A stretch of DNA of 64,000 bases from Lineus longissimus (GCF_910592395.1 NC_088313.1:12664437-12728436); one strand, 5' to 3'; positions 1 through 11,029 are shown, counted from the stretch's first letter. Notes: generated by a model not told the origin, from the letters alone. Numbers and translations: made by a program.

Positions 1-485
1 TTTGATTTCAATGACCCACAATCTGTGCCGAATGCTTCCCTGGTTTGTTTGGCAGAAAGATTTGCTGTGGCTACAAAAGTTAGCAATTGACGATCTTTCT
101 CACTGGATGCCAGTCTATGTAACAGATGTAATTGATCTTTTGGAATGAAACTCATTCCAAGAGCCGATTCTGACAGAAGACCCAACTTGCTTCCTAATTC
201 AAAAAAATTATTATAATCAATTCCCAGCTTCTTCTGAATCACAAAAAGCTGAGTTTCACCCTGTCTAATAGTCGACTTCTCAGATCGCCCCATTTCTACC
301 AGAACAGTAGGCATTTCCAATACACGGTTGTAAATTGTGGTGCGATGATACACAGTACCAGGAAAACAATGCTCATGGAGTTGCCTCAGCGATATAGGCT
401 CATGTTGCAAAATACAATTGGACATGTCAATCCAACTCTGACAATTACACCTTTGGTGTGATGAGTGCAAGCTTTGGCACATGTA
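1..485 (-). CDS. Uncharacterised gene, exon 5 downstream part (beyond transposon), partial
   Basis: The frame continues directly from the far side of the insertion through the TA as YMCQSLHSSHQRCNCQSWID, a Cys/His-rich start. Then come RTTIYNRVLEMPTVLVEMGR and a helical region to the window edge, with no stop. I cannot name this domain. It is too short on its own in standard gene tracks because it lacks a start codon. Confidence 0.5.
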
Positions 486-3400
486 GAGTAGAGCGGGGCA
501 AGACGCCCCCCTTAAGGGATAAAGTCACGTAGGATGCATAGTAATACTACCAGTAGCGAACTGCACCTCGTGATGACTGACACTTGGAAGTACCACCAAT
601 AGGTCATAATAATATTCAGCTCTCTCATTGGTTTAATGGTGCAGGGGATCTTTTATAACAAAGTTCAAAAGGGGCGTTTTACCCCATATATGGGGCAAGT
701 TGCCCCGCTAGTTGGGGCAAGAGGCCCACTGGGGGGCGTCTTACCCCACACTGGAGGGGCGTCTTGCCCCACGGCTGGAAAAGGGTTTGTGACCGTTGAC
801 TCAATTAAGACACAACTCAATTAAGACACAACTGTTTTAAGCCCCGTCTAGACTAGCAAACATGATCAAACAATTGTTTGCTAAACTTCATGTTTGGCCT
901 TGTTTGCCGTGGCATGTTTGCCCATGTTTGCTAGTGTGGACTAGCTGCAAAACATCAGAAAACTTGTTTGCAAATGTTAGGCTAGGCACCTTCTGAAAAA
1001 ACATGTTTGCCAAACACGAAGTTTGCTCATGTTTTCAAACATTTGTTTAGTCATGTTTGCTAGTGTAGACGGGGCTTTAGTCATCATTAGGCTTGTCAAC
1101 GGATAAACTACTAACTGGACTGACAACATAAGGCAAGGAATAACAAATGGAATGTTTAATTGACAACACGAACAAATACAAACATATTTATAAGCTGTGG
1201 TAGAAAAAAAAATATAAAATTTACCAACCTGATAAACTGCAGAACACATGTACATGTGTAACTAGAAAACCAACAAACTTTCAGCAGAACGGCCACTTGT
1301 AACAGAGCTGTAAATCCTCATGGAAGAATGATATGTGTGGGCAGGCCTAAGGATCTTTGAACATTTTAACAGTTGTGCCTGCTCACGAAGACAAGATGTA
1401 ACCTGATCATCAGGCTACCTGGATGTCTAATCTGAATCATCGGACGCATCACACACATGGCAGAGATAGATAGGTCTTCCAGGGGTACAGTCTTCATGCG
1501 CCCACCGATGGCACTTGACACATCCTACCCACTCCTCCCCTGGTCTGCTCTCAGACCACAACTCACCACAAACTAGACACGCCCAGTCCTGGTTGATTGA
1601 TGACACCACTACAATTTGTTCACCACTACAGCTTGGCTTTGGATTGCCCATGCTGTCAGCCTCTGAGGCAGTACGTTTTGGGTTTGTAGTTGTTTTTGCT
1701 CCAGGTTTCTCCAGTAATTTGCGCTTTGGTTTTTTACCTTTACCTTTTGTTTTGGCACTGTGGTGACTGTCTTTGGTTTCGACCTTTCGCTTTTTCCCTT
1801 TTCCAGCAGACAGTGTTACTCCCTTTCGTTTTCCCTTTCCTTTCTCTGCCTTCTGTTGCAACCTCTGCACAACCTCAGCCTTGTATGGAGATGAGGTAAG
1901 GATTTCTGCCTGTTGTTTCTTTGACGGTTTTCTTTTATTCTGTTTCCTACTGGCACTGGCATGAGGTGGAGACATGGAGTTGTGAACTTCTTCTATGTTT
2001 GGAACCTGTGGTAGATCTGTTAAACCTGAAAAAATTTGATTATTACATTTGAGCATATAGGCCTGATATGAATGTAGCTAATAGTTGGGACTAGCAAGAT
2101 CCACAGTCGTATCATTGGTATAGACCTTTCCAATAAAGATGGCGGCCTACTTGTTTTCGTCTTTTGTGTGGATGGCCACTGAACAATTAACCACATGATG
2201 TCGGGATAACAGGCCACCATCTTTGTTGGGAAGGTCTAGTTCTATATACTTACTGCTGTTCGACCTATCCAGAAGGCCTGATGATTCAGTCCCACCACCG
2301 GTCATTGGTCCAGGTCTTCTAGTATTTTTCCCAGTCAATCCAGGAGCATTAGACTTATTGGCAGGAAGTCCAGCAGCAAGTTCAGTGGGATTAGCAGGGG
2401 GTGCGGCAGGAACAGGTTGAGCAGGAGGCTCAACAGGAAGAGGTCCATCAGTGGGATTCTCAGAAATTCCGGCAGTAGGTTCGACAGGATTTTGCTGAGG
2501 ATCTACATGCTCCTGATGCTGGCTTCTATCATTAGGCACTGGCCCAGGTTCAGTGGCAGGAGTAGGCTCCGCATTCTCGACATCAAGTCCATTTGGAGGG
2601 GGTTCCATTTCAGGGAAATCAGAATCGAACTTGTTGTCATTAAATGGCCACAACCCAGATACCTCAAAGCCTTTCTGGGCAATCTCAATGCTAGCTGACC
2701 GAATATACGCATCCTTCAATATTCCCCCAATCTCATACTGGGTTACCCGACGTCCACGATTGTTCACCATCCATTTGTCTATCTCTTGCCGAAAATTTGT
2801 TTTCAAGGATTTGAAAAAAGTACGATCAAGAGGCTGCATCTTGTGGGTTGAGTGAGGCGGGAGAGAGATCATAATTATCCCATTGTCTCTGCAGAAGTCG
2901 ATAGCTTCCAGAGTTTTGTGGCTTTCATGCCCATCGAGAACCAAGATATGCGGCGTTTCCTTTGAACATCTGGTGTATTTTGCAAAATGGCGAAGCCATA
3001 TTACGAACAGTTTGGAATCCATATAGCCAGTACCTCGTTCGTTCACATGACCCACGGAGCCAGCTGGTGTGTTTTCCATCAAAAATTCGTTCATTCGCTT
3101 CCTCGGAAAAACAAAGCTGCATTCATAGAACAGAGAACGGTCACATTTTTCCCACGCTCCCCACTCGTCGCCTTCCTCACTTGCCGTGCGCCTTTTGTGC
3201 AGACAACTTTTCCAGGGTTTACTACATTGCTCACCCCAGTTTCATCGGCATTCCACAGCCTGTCCAGCATAGTGTCATCCAGCTTGAGGTCGTCAAGGAT
3301 GGTCCTATATTTTACAAAAAACAGTCTGACCGATTCTCTGTTGAACCCCTCGATACGACACAAGCTTGTACCAATAGGAACACGAATAGAAAGCTGCTGG

Positions 3401-5846
3401 TTTCTCTGCATAAAGTTTGTCAGCCAGTCTGTCCCAGCCGTCATTTTTGTTTTGGAGAAGTTGTGCGTCAATCCCGATCTATCTGCCAGAACATATGCCA
3501 GTCGGCGAACCTCTAGCGGCGTCAGTGTGTACATTCTATCTTCCATTAGAAGAATGTACTTCCGCAGCTCTTCCTCAAACTCGGCAGGGAGAGCAGGTGT
3601 CTTCTGTCCAAGAACGATCTTCCCAGGTTTTCCAACTTTGCCATCTCTATGCCTTCGCAATGTTTTAGCTGGAATGTTAAGTTCTTTTGATACACTTCTA
3701 ACGCTTCTTCCATCCCGAATTAGTCTGAGGGCAGTCTGCAGGGCCTCTTCTCCGTAACCACCTCTGGTTGTCTTTCGTTTGTAAGAACGCACCATTTTCT
3801 GAAAAGTAGACTTTAATGATAATATTGGAAAATCATGTTTACCTATTTCACAGATTTTTGGGCGCTGCCCTTCGTCAGGCACTGTATACCCGATGAAGGG
3901 CCCAGCGCCCGAAAATTTGTGAAATAAACATGATATTCTAATATTATCATTCGGATTCGGTATCATGTTGGTACCTTTCTTGCTGTTGTAAGAAAGGAGA
4001 CGTCTGCTTGAGGACACAGCCCACTACAGGCACTATTTAAATTTGTAAATTTAAATCTGGTAGGCTACCACATCAGCATTCATCCATGCCCAGCGGAGGG
4101 AGATCTTGTAGGAAATAAGCAACCCTCTGTCAGTTGTGAGAATGTAGACCTCAACTTTTGTGTCATGGAACGGCGTCACGTCATTCTCACACCGCGACGG
4201 GCCTGCTCTTTGTCTGTGGAGTTACGCCATGACGTTGCTCATGGTGAAATGTGCCGTTTGGAAACCTGTTGATCAATTTCTTTCCATGAAATATAAAATG
4301 AGGTACACAGAAAAACTTCGTATATAAACAAATGGATGCTATACAGATCTATTAATACGAGTGCAACCATATGTTAACAAAGGGTGGGGCAAGACGCCCC
4401 CTCTCTGGGGAAGCCCCCCCGATGGGCCTCTTGCCCCGCCATGGAGGGGCGTCTTACCCCATAGGCATACGCCCAATTCTAACAGCCTCGCTTTCGTACC
4501 ACGATGGCATGTGGCCTGGGAGCCCAGACAAGAATGATCTTCTTACTCATGTCCATCTTTGTCATTTATGTGATTAAATCTTACCTCGTGATTCTATGTG
4601 GTGGCTACGAAATACTCATCTACGTAAAATCACATCAAAATGACCGAAAATCAACTTCAGGTCGTAATTTCCAGAGCGAGCTGTCTGCTTCGACCGGGAT
4701 GCTGATCTGACCTTGACATCAAGTTACAGAATTTGTGGATAGACGGCAGCACTTGTTGGGCGTTGAATATTGGAAATAGGAGGGGTGGGCGACTTGCCTC
4801 TGGGGGGCGTCTTGCCCCGCTCTACTCTTATGTCTTCATTTTAGCATATTGCTCTAAGGAAACTCCAGTAAATCTAGATGTTTTCACATGGGCACCAAGT
4901 TTAATACAGTTGGGCACTGAATTTAATTTCTCAGCGGTGTATTTTTTATCCAATTCAAGAATATTGCTACATGCATCACTACAATCATTTTGCACAAACC
5001 TTTGGCTTTGCTCTTGAATAGCATGATCGTGGTCAGACACACTAACAACTGTTTTTTGTGGTACAACAACATGTTCGGCATCTCCATCTGCTGAAGACCT
5101 TGGAAGGGATTCGTCAGAAGATAATATCGGTCTTTCCGGGATGGTGTCAATACTATCTTCTAAAGGAGACAGCGAAAAGTCATCTGAATCGGATATCATC
5201 ACCGTGGTGTCACCTGACATGCCTGGCGTAAACTCAAAGGTGCCGTCAAAACTGCTGCTGCTAGCCGAGTTAGACCTGCTTAAAGTCTGCTTATGATGCT
5301 TGTACTGGTCATCCCGTTTAGCCTTCTTGTCTTTTTTTCATCAGGTCTCTTTCTTCAAGGTGCAAAGCATGGCGTTTACTCCGCATCAATTTTAATGATT
5401 CTCTCAGGGCATCCGCCTCCTCAATCAAATTCAGTTCGATTTTTGATTTTAACTTGTTTTTTGCCAGCAATTCATCCAATTCAAGCACCTCTCTTTCTTT
5501 CGGAATTTCTTTTAAACGGATTGTTCTCACTTCTCTACTAATCCTGCTGCTGGGAGGTGACGACTTCGGGGTACTACTTTTCCTTCGCTTAAAGGTGTAC
5601 GCCTTTTTCACCTAAATGAAAACATGAATCAGTACTGTTAATTCATTAGAAAAATTTCCAAGATGGCAATCTTACAATACCAAGACATAAGGCAGCACCA
5701 TCAAGCCCAATCGCAATGGGATGTTCCACAGTACATGTACAAAAAGAAAACTGAGAATAAACACAACCATACGGACGTACCCTCTTGGTATATTTAGCTC
5801 ACCTCTTAGCAGAGGTGAGCTTATCCCATACCGTGGCGTCCGTCGT

Positions 5847-5911
<65 letters not shown>

Positions 5912-8900
5912 CGTCGTCCGTTAGCAGGGCACGTTTCGTAACTGTTAGAGCAATTGAGTTGAAACTTGGTACACATGTACCCTTATGTAATGACACCTGG
6001 GAGACCAAGTTTCGGTCCGATTCGTTTCATGGTTTGGCCACCAGGGGGACAAACGTTAAAAGTGAAAATATGCAATATCTCCCTTAATAGTAGTCGGGAA
6101 ATTTTGAAAAAAATATGGTAGGTACTTCTAGCAAAGGTGCATCATATATCCTCCGGGTTTTTGATTTGACCTCCTTTTCAAGGTCACAGAGGTCAAATGG
6201 TGTAAATTAGCCGTTAGGATGTAACGATGGCACGTTTCTAAACTGCAATGACTATTGATACCAAATTTGGTACACATTTACCCCTTAGTCAGGTGATCTC
6301 AGGGACCAAAGTTTGGTCCAATATGATTCACCACTTGACCACCAGGGGGCAAAATCCAAAAACCTTAAAAATGTGATTATTCCTTAACTTCTTGCCCGAT
6401 TGCCACCAATTTGATATCATGGGTACATCTAACCACCATACAGTATATGTCACACAGGTTTTTAATTTGACCTTCTTGTCAAGGTCACAGAGGTCAAATG
6501 GCGTAAATTCGCCGTCAGGCCGTAACTATGGCACGTTTCTTAACTGCAATGACTATTGATCACAAATTAAGTACACATGTACCCCTTGGTCAGGTGATCT
6601 CAGGTACCGAAGTTTGGTGCGATCTGATTTGCCGTTTGGCCTCCAGGGAGGGGGCCAAATCCTAAATTCTTCAAAATGCCATTATTCCTAGTAATGACTT
6701 GCCCGATTGGCACCAATTTTATATCATAGGTACATCTAATTCTAACAACCATTCAATGTGTCACCCGGGTCTTCTTTGATTTGACCTACTTTTCAAGGTC
6801 ACAGAGGTCGAATGTACTGTAAATTGGCCATTTTGGGGAAATTGTAATTGCTTGGACCTACATCAAACCTAACACTACATGACACAAGACCATGCTCTTT
6901 GTCCATCTTTCCTCCACATGAGGTGAGCACAATGGCCCTGGCCATTTCATGATTATTCACTGTAAATTGAAGAAAAAAATTGTGTAGTCTTATCATAGAC
7001 TGGTATTGAGCCTCATAGGCCTGCTTGTTCATGACAGTGTCGCCCTGATGGGACACCATAACAGTCTCCTACTTCAAAAAATCTTGATGAACAGGTGAGA
7101 ATTGATGAGGGGGCAAACCAGAAACAGAATAACTTTTTCCTTACTTACCTCTGCTCTGGCCTTTTTCAGAAGGGTGCCTCTCTTTTCAGTGAGTTCAGGG
7201 TCCTGAAGAGCCAACTCATAGCACATAGTGTTTACGCACGAGTTATACTCTCTGTTCTTGTCAGTTGCTGTGTTCAAAATAGATGTTTTCTGCTTAAACT
7301 GTTTCTTCAATTTCTCAGCTGCCGAGGAAGAAATGTTCATGAAGTCTGTAATATGTTTTCCTTCAGGCTTACGCTTGCGTTGAACATTAGCAAGAGGGTT
7401 TTCATCAATAATAGTCACTGAAAAAGAATGGAAATTTTTAGTAAAGAAGCAAGATACTAAACACATTTTGATAAATCAAGCCAAGCAGAACTCCATGGGC
7501 CTGACTAAACAATCTTTCCTGGCATTTTAAATCAAGAACAAGATGATTGAATAATGATTATGACATTGATTACCATGTATATTGTCATTTGTCAGAGATT
7601 TCGTAAATTATATAAACTTTGGTTAAAATTTTTTTTTTAAATTCTCTTTCATGAAGTTCTTCTGAAACAAATCGCAGGCAGGTCACTGGCTGCAAGCAGG
7701 CGATTAAATCTTCATCAATAATTGTCTTCTCATCGTCCGCCAGGACAAAATGTCCTGATGCGACACCAGCCTTTTCACAAGCTGAAAGAATATAAAAATC
7801 AATAAAAGAAAGTTCTGCCATATGCATTTTGAATTGACACAGCAAACCAGTTGAGCTGGTCAATTGCCTGTGATGTCAACTCCCGACTGTTTTAAACTTT
7901 ATAAAATGGAAATTACTACTTAGTAATGCTGAGGCTATTTGGATGGACAGAATGCATCACCCGACATTCTACTCTGCATGCACAGACACAGAAGACAGGC
8001 CTTTTGAGTGAGAAAGTAAGGCCGAAATCTTTTTTTGGGGGGGGTGTATTCAGGCAGTAAACACCAACTTTCTTTGAGATATATGGTACTCTCGTATCTC
8101 TGGATTCAATTTTATACAGGGAAGTGAACTGTACCAAAGTGATGAAGTTGATTAGTCATGAAGTAACTAGCATTTAAGCCAGAGTACGACACGACTACAC
8201 ACCTACCTTTTTGCAGAATCTTATCATAATTAAACCAAGACAATCCATGGCGCTCTTCACCAATGTCTGCACGAAACAGCAGACTGAAAAAATAAGGGTA
8301 CACTCAGGTTATTGTACATTGATGACCTGTCTCTGTGTCCGTGGCTTGTGCGTGCATAGATAGGCTTGCACCGTCTCTGCACCACAGTATCATCATGTCT
8401 ACACAGACGGTTGACAGCTGTGGCAGGTTACTTATGACACATACTGTCGTTCAAGTTTTTTAGTATGCACACTGTAGGCCTACATTCGCTACGCATGATG
8501 TACTGGGCGTGTATACTAGTGTCTATACTAGTATAGTATGTAACATACACGACACGTGGCGCGGCATCCGGCCATTCCGCAGGACAATTGGATTGGGCTT
8601 TGTGAAACTGCGAAGTTCATCACTTGGACAGATAGAACTAAAAAATCAGTCGCTCTCCCGTGCAACAATAATGATAATAGTTACATACTTCTCTGTTTTT
8701 TAACTTCCTGTAGCTGCCGATCGCGATCCATTTCCATTTCTGACATGTCGATGTCTGTCATGCTGCACGCAGAATGAACTGAGTGGGCCAGTATTTTTCG
8801 GGCGCCGTTTCGGGCTCCCCGTTTCGTACTTCGCCAAAATATCGATACAAATTCCTACGATCGCCAGAAAATCGCCGGTCGTACTATTCCGGTAACCTCA

Positions 8901-9520
8901 AGGCATCAACGATTTATCATCATATCGTTTTTGACTGAGCGCCAGAAAATAGTCGGTATGAATTATTCTAATGCACCGGACATCGCCGTCAGTTCGGCGA
9001 CGATGTTGTGTCGATGTCTGAACAAGGGGGGTACAGAGTTAGCATTGACTGCTGCATAAATCACCATCTGCACTAAGAATCTATCCTATCTATCTAAATC
9101 TCACTTACCAAAGACACTAAGGAATGATGCCTGGCAAATAGGAATCTTGGTTTTGTCTTCTTTCAGAACACTGTATTTCGTGGAAACCCCTCTCTTCTTT
9201 TGTCTGTTCTGATCCTGTACTCTAGGCCTCCGGCGCTTCACCCGACTAGTTTCCATGTGTGACATTAGAACTGCATCCTGCTTTACTTTATCATCGGTTG
9301 CATACAACTGTCCTTTAATGTAAGTCAAGTCCATTTCAGTCAGTGTACTCGCTTTACACAATGCATTGTTATGCCTACATGATATACGGGAAACAAAGTC
9401 ATTGCCACTGTACTGATCTGATTTTGCCCTCGCACGGGCTGAAGCCTTGGGTTGGCGACGTTTACGCTTGCCTTGTGGCGAGCGCATTACTGCTTCATCC
9501 ATTTCATCGAAGTTATTCAT
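1..9520 (-). CDS. Uncharacterised multi-exon gene, split by a pogo-like transposon; 3' end outside window
   Basis: I do not recognise the family. Exons on the minus strand (9520-9109, or 8761-8689 as an alternative first exon, then 8266-8207, 7781-7618, 7417-7149 and 5611 leftward) mostly join in phase. The product starts with a basic region, passes a segment resembling a CIDE-N/ubiquitin-like fold (FVLADDEKTIIDEDLIACLQ), then Lys/Glu-rich helices, a Ser/Asp-rich acidic region (MISDSDDFSLSPLEDSIDTI) and a Cys/His stretch ending at base 1. The last visible exon contains a 4.3-kb TA-flanked transposon, and removing it with one TA leaves the frame open. An A7 run near 5330 shifts the frame by +1. 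The gene may be a recently damaged allele, a pseudogene, or itself an old element gene. Confidence 0.55.
836..1079. mobile_element. MITE with AAGCCCCGTCTA termini, nested in the pogo-like element
   Basis: The ends TTAAGCCCCGTCTAGACTAG and CTAGTGTAGACGGGGCTTTA are inverted copies. The inside is rich in inverted CATGTTTGC words. It has no coding capacity. Confidence 0.7.
1427..2025 (-). CDS. Transposase exon 2: basic tail and C-terminal PHD-type zinc finger
   Basis: The acceptor attttttcag at 2026 accepts phase 1, matching the donor at 2253, and opens LTDLPQVPNIEEVHNSMSPP. A Lys-rich, nuclear-localisation-like region follows (KGKGKRKG, KGKKRKVE). The C-terminus is WACLVCGELW...WVGCVKCHRWAHEDCTP... 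YLCHVCDASDDSD: a Cys4-His-Cys3 pattern typical of PHD fingers. A PHD reader on a pogo-like transposase could direct insertion toward marked chromatin; this is inference. Stop at 1427-1429. Confidence 0.8.
2254..3795 (-). pseudogene. Pogo/Tigger-like transposase, exon 1, frame broken
   Basis: ATG at 3795-3793 opens MVRSYKRKTTRGGYGEEALQ, a psq-type helix-turn-helix; an upstream in-frame ATG at 4017 is less likely. Next come a CENP-B-like binding region (to about residue 150) and a DDE_1 catalytic domain with LWNADETGVSNV (first Asp) and LVLDGHESHKTLEAIDFCRD (second Asp). Near 3100 the frame breaks: after CSMNAA a few residues usual for the family are missing and the reading jumps frame, resuming at MNEFLMENTPAGSVGH. 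The end is Pro-rich (2254-2600) and stops at the strong donor gtaagtat. The enzyme is therefore dead in this copy. Confidence 0.85.
3815..3951. repeat. Long imperfect hairpin upstream of the transposase ATG
   Basis: An arm from AATGATAATATT through TTTGGGCGCTGCCCTTCGTC pairs with its reverse complement to 3951, leaving a loop of about 10 nt. It is probably a small foldback element. The words TGACGAAGGGC and GCGCCCGAAAA recall hammerhead core words, but the core is incomplete. Confidence 0.6.
4831..5611 (-). pseudogene. Uncharacterised gene, exon 5 upstream part, with +1 shift
   Basis: The acceptor catttag leads in phase 0 into VKKAYTFKRRKSSTPKSSPP and a Leu/Glu-rich helix ending HLEERDLMKK. 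There an A7 run (about 5329-5335) breaks the frame. The reading resumes one base off as KAKRDDQYKHHKQTLSRSNS, then a Ser/Asp-rich acidic stretch, and ends KMKT at the transposon boundary. One A too many is enough to explain the shift: an assembly error or a real lesion. Confidence 0.55.
5797..6960 (+). repeat. Non-coding repeat with about 300-bp tandem units
   Basis: It starts AGCTCACCTCTTAGCAGAGG, passes a GTC microsatellite, and has three units of about 300 bp (GCACGTTTC at 5929, 6232 and 6532), each with TTGGTACACAT...CACCAGGGGG...AAGGTCACAGAGGTCAAATG. It lies in the intron between exons 4 and 5 of the uncharacterised gene. Repeats of this look are common in marine invertebrates. No real coding frame. 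Confidence 0.7.
5838..5921 (+). repeat. (GTC)n microsatellite
   Basis: A near-perfect CGT/GTC run, giving spurious poly-Arg and poly-Ser frames. Confidence 0.95.
7149..7417 (-). CDS. Uncharacterised gene, exon 4
   Basis: It is 269 nt, entering in phase 1 and leaving in phase 0. It encodes VTIIDENPLANVQRKRKPEG, a Lys/Glu-rich helical region and ELTEKRGTLLKKARAE. It has a clean acceptor (tctttttcag) and donor (gtaagtaag). Confidence 0.6.
7618..7781 (-). CDS. Uncharacterised gene, exon 3 (CIDE-N/ubiquitin-like segment?)
   Basis: The acceptor ttctttcag precedes CEKAGVASGHFVLADDEKTI and IDEDLIACLQPVTCLRFVSE. The pattern of a strand, an acidic turn and a hydrophobic strand resembles CIDE-N or PB1-type folds, but this is only a resemblance. 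The only usable donor (gtttat after CCAAA) gives phase 0, while the next exon needs phase 1. A microexon or an indel in the A10 run near 7630 could explain it. Confidence 0.45.
8207..8266 (-). CDS. Uncharacterised gene, exon 2
   Basis: It is 60 nt, entering and leaving in phase 1. It encodes IGEERHGLSWFNYDKILQK. The acceptor is tttcgtgcag; another AG lies 19 nt upstream but gives a poorer reading. The donor is gtaggt. Confidence 0.5.
8689..8761 (-). CDS. Uncharacterised gene, alternative first exon
   Basis: ATG at 8761-8759 opens MTDIDMSEMEMDRDRQLQEV, then KKQR, ending at the good donor gtatgt in phase 1. That is the same phase as exon 1, so both could splice to the exon at 8266. The sequence upstream (8780-9000) is CpG-rich and promoter-like. 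This may be a separate promoter. Confidence 0.4.
9109..9520 (-). CDS. Uncharacterised gene, exon 1 (distal)
   Basis: It opens with MNNFDEMDEAVMRSPQGKRK and is basic. It contains the motif KQDAVLMSHMETSRVKRRRP and ends PICQASFLSVFG before the strong donor gtaagtgag (phase 1). Similar N-terminal modules (a helix, RRRPR, then a C-x-x-x-F segment) occur in unnamed repeat-associated proteins of invertebrates, as far as I recall. A YY1-like site lies about 85 bp upstream of the ATG. Confidence 0.55.
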
Positions 9521-11029
9521 CTTAATTTTACGTAAATTCAGCAGAAATTGACAATTGACAGCAGAAATTGACTATTCTACAGCGAAAGCCTTGCGAGCAT
9601 GGGCGCCGCCATTTTGTGCGTCATGTGACCTGCAGTTCATCAGTGATTGGCTTTCAGGGACTTACGTGTTTCTGCACTAATATGGTGGTGACGTTTACTG
9701 GGTTTTGCAAACAAATTGGGTTTAAGGTAGGCATTTACGATGGGACTTACGGGATTTTGCAACAATATGATTTGACTAACGTCATCTACATGCCAAAAGC
9801 TGTACATTGGTACAGCTATCTCATTTTTCATAGGAATGGCGTTTACGGGGTTTTGCGCCTGAACCCCTCATATTTTATTTAGTGTATTGAAAAGGTGAAG
9901 CATGACAGCATTACGACACTCTCTTCAAGATATTACGTCATTGGCCCGAAAATCTAATGTAGCAAAACCACCTCACCATATGTTGGGAAAGGGAGCAGAA
10001 AGCTTGTTGGTGCTCAAAGGGCCTTGGTGCACATTTTACCGCATTTCGATGCACCCGCTGCAAGGTTACACTTGCTGGTAGGCCTGCATGTCCTTGAGGA
10101 GGAATCGACATTGGTGAACTTCACTTTTGGAATAGAAAAACAACGTCCTGTATCAGGATGATTGATGTTCATGAACAAGTTGTGATACACAGAATTGAAT
10201 AAGTGGTTGCTTTACAATAACATTTTGAGGTAATGCGTCACATTCCATAATTTGATGAATAAGGTTTTATCAGATTGTTGCAGTTGCAGTGATTAAAATT
10301 GCCTTTTTTTGCGGCATGGCATGTTAGTGTCACTTGTGGTGTGTAATTATTAAAAAGGATTTGTGTATATTATTTTTGTCATTTGTATAAAATTATAGTT
10401 ATAAAATAACTGGTGTCCAACTTCAGTGAAGTGTAAATTTAAGGATTTAATAATAAATTATGTATGAGATATTGTGTCGTCATTTTCCTTATTTTTCTTG
10501 TCCTCCGAGATAATTCTGTTGCTTTCTGACAACTCCATGTAGATGTCAGATCCTAACAGAGCCGTTATCCATGTAGTCCAGGTATCCTCGACCCTATCCG
10601 CCACGCAGCGCAGGGTTGAGGAAGCCTTGTTGATTTACCCGAGACGAGCCATACTTTTACAGTGCATACAGTGGATGCACTGTCAATACCGAGCATTCTG
10701 GTCCTGATTATTCACTTGGCTCGAAGTTGAGCATCTTTGTGAAAAACACGTGACCAGACACGACCGAATTTGGTATGCTGCCTTGAAGAGCTGAAAAAAC
10801 TGTCTGTCTCTGGCCAAATGTGTCCATGGCATTGCTGGTGTGCACGCTTTACAATCCATCCTGGGTATTGTCTACTTTGTCTAGGTTGTGACATTGCTAT
10901 GGTTGTCCTCCAGCCAGTGTGACGTTATTGTGACTTTGTCCATATGTGTTGGCTGCATGCAAAAGCTGTCCACTGCAAAGGACCTGATTGTGACAAAGTG
11001 TCATTTGAGCACAATGCCTAAATCAGGAT
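9521..11029. other. Gene-free stretch between the uncharacterised gene and the satellite
   Basis: Apart from the promoter-like 100 bp next to 9520 I see only a weak short repeat (TTACGGGATTTTGCAA-like words at 9690, 9750 and 9840) and AT-rich sequence. No supported gene. Confidence 0.5.
9605..9616 (+). promoter_or_regulatory. YY1-like site GCCGCCATTTTG
   Basis: It matches the YY1 core CCGCCATNTTG, sits in a short CpG-rich segment, and lies about 85 bp upstream of the exon 1 ATG at 9520. Such sites often lie near metazoan transcription starts; here it is inference. Confidence 0.35.

Larger units (their letters stand above)
486..4828 (-). mobile_element. Pogo/Tigger-like DNA transposon, TA target duplication
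   Basis: Terminal inverted repeats of about 25 bp (GAGTAGAGCGGGGCAAGACG plus CCCCC) lie at 486-510 and, reversed, at 4803-4828, flanked by TA at 484-485 and 4829-4830. Both subterminal regions (about 663-775 and 4381-4465) hold further GGGGCGTCTTGCCCC-type palindromes. The body holds a broken transposase gene on the minus strand and a nested MITE. The TA duplication and DDE transposase type fit the Tc1/mariner-pogo group. Confidence 0.85.

Noticed and set aside
1515-2855. Plus-strand frames over the transposase
   Set aside because: They are shadows of the minus-strand transposase exons.
5721-6087. Poly-Ser and poly-Arg proteins
   Set aside because: They are translations of the GTC microsatellite in a non-coding repeat.
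6799-7059. Minus-strand 86-codon frame as an exon of the uncharacterised gene
   Set aside because: It overlaps the end of the non-coding repeat, and exons 4 and 5 already join in phase without it.
9568-9882. 104-codon plus-strand frame
   Set aside because: It contains internal short repeats, no splice or homology support, and lies over the promoter-like region of the minus-strand gene.
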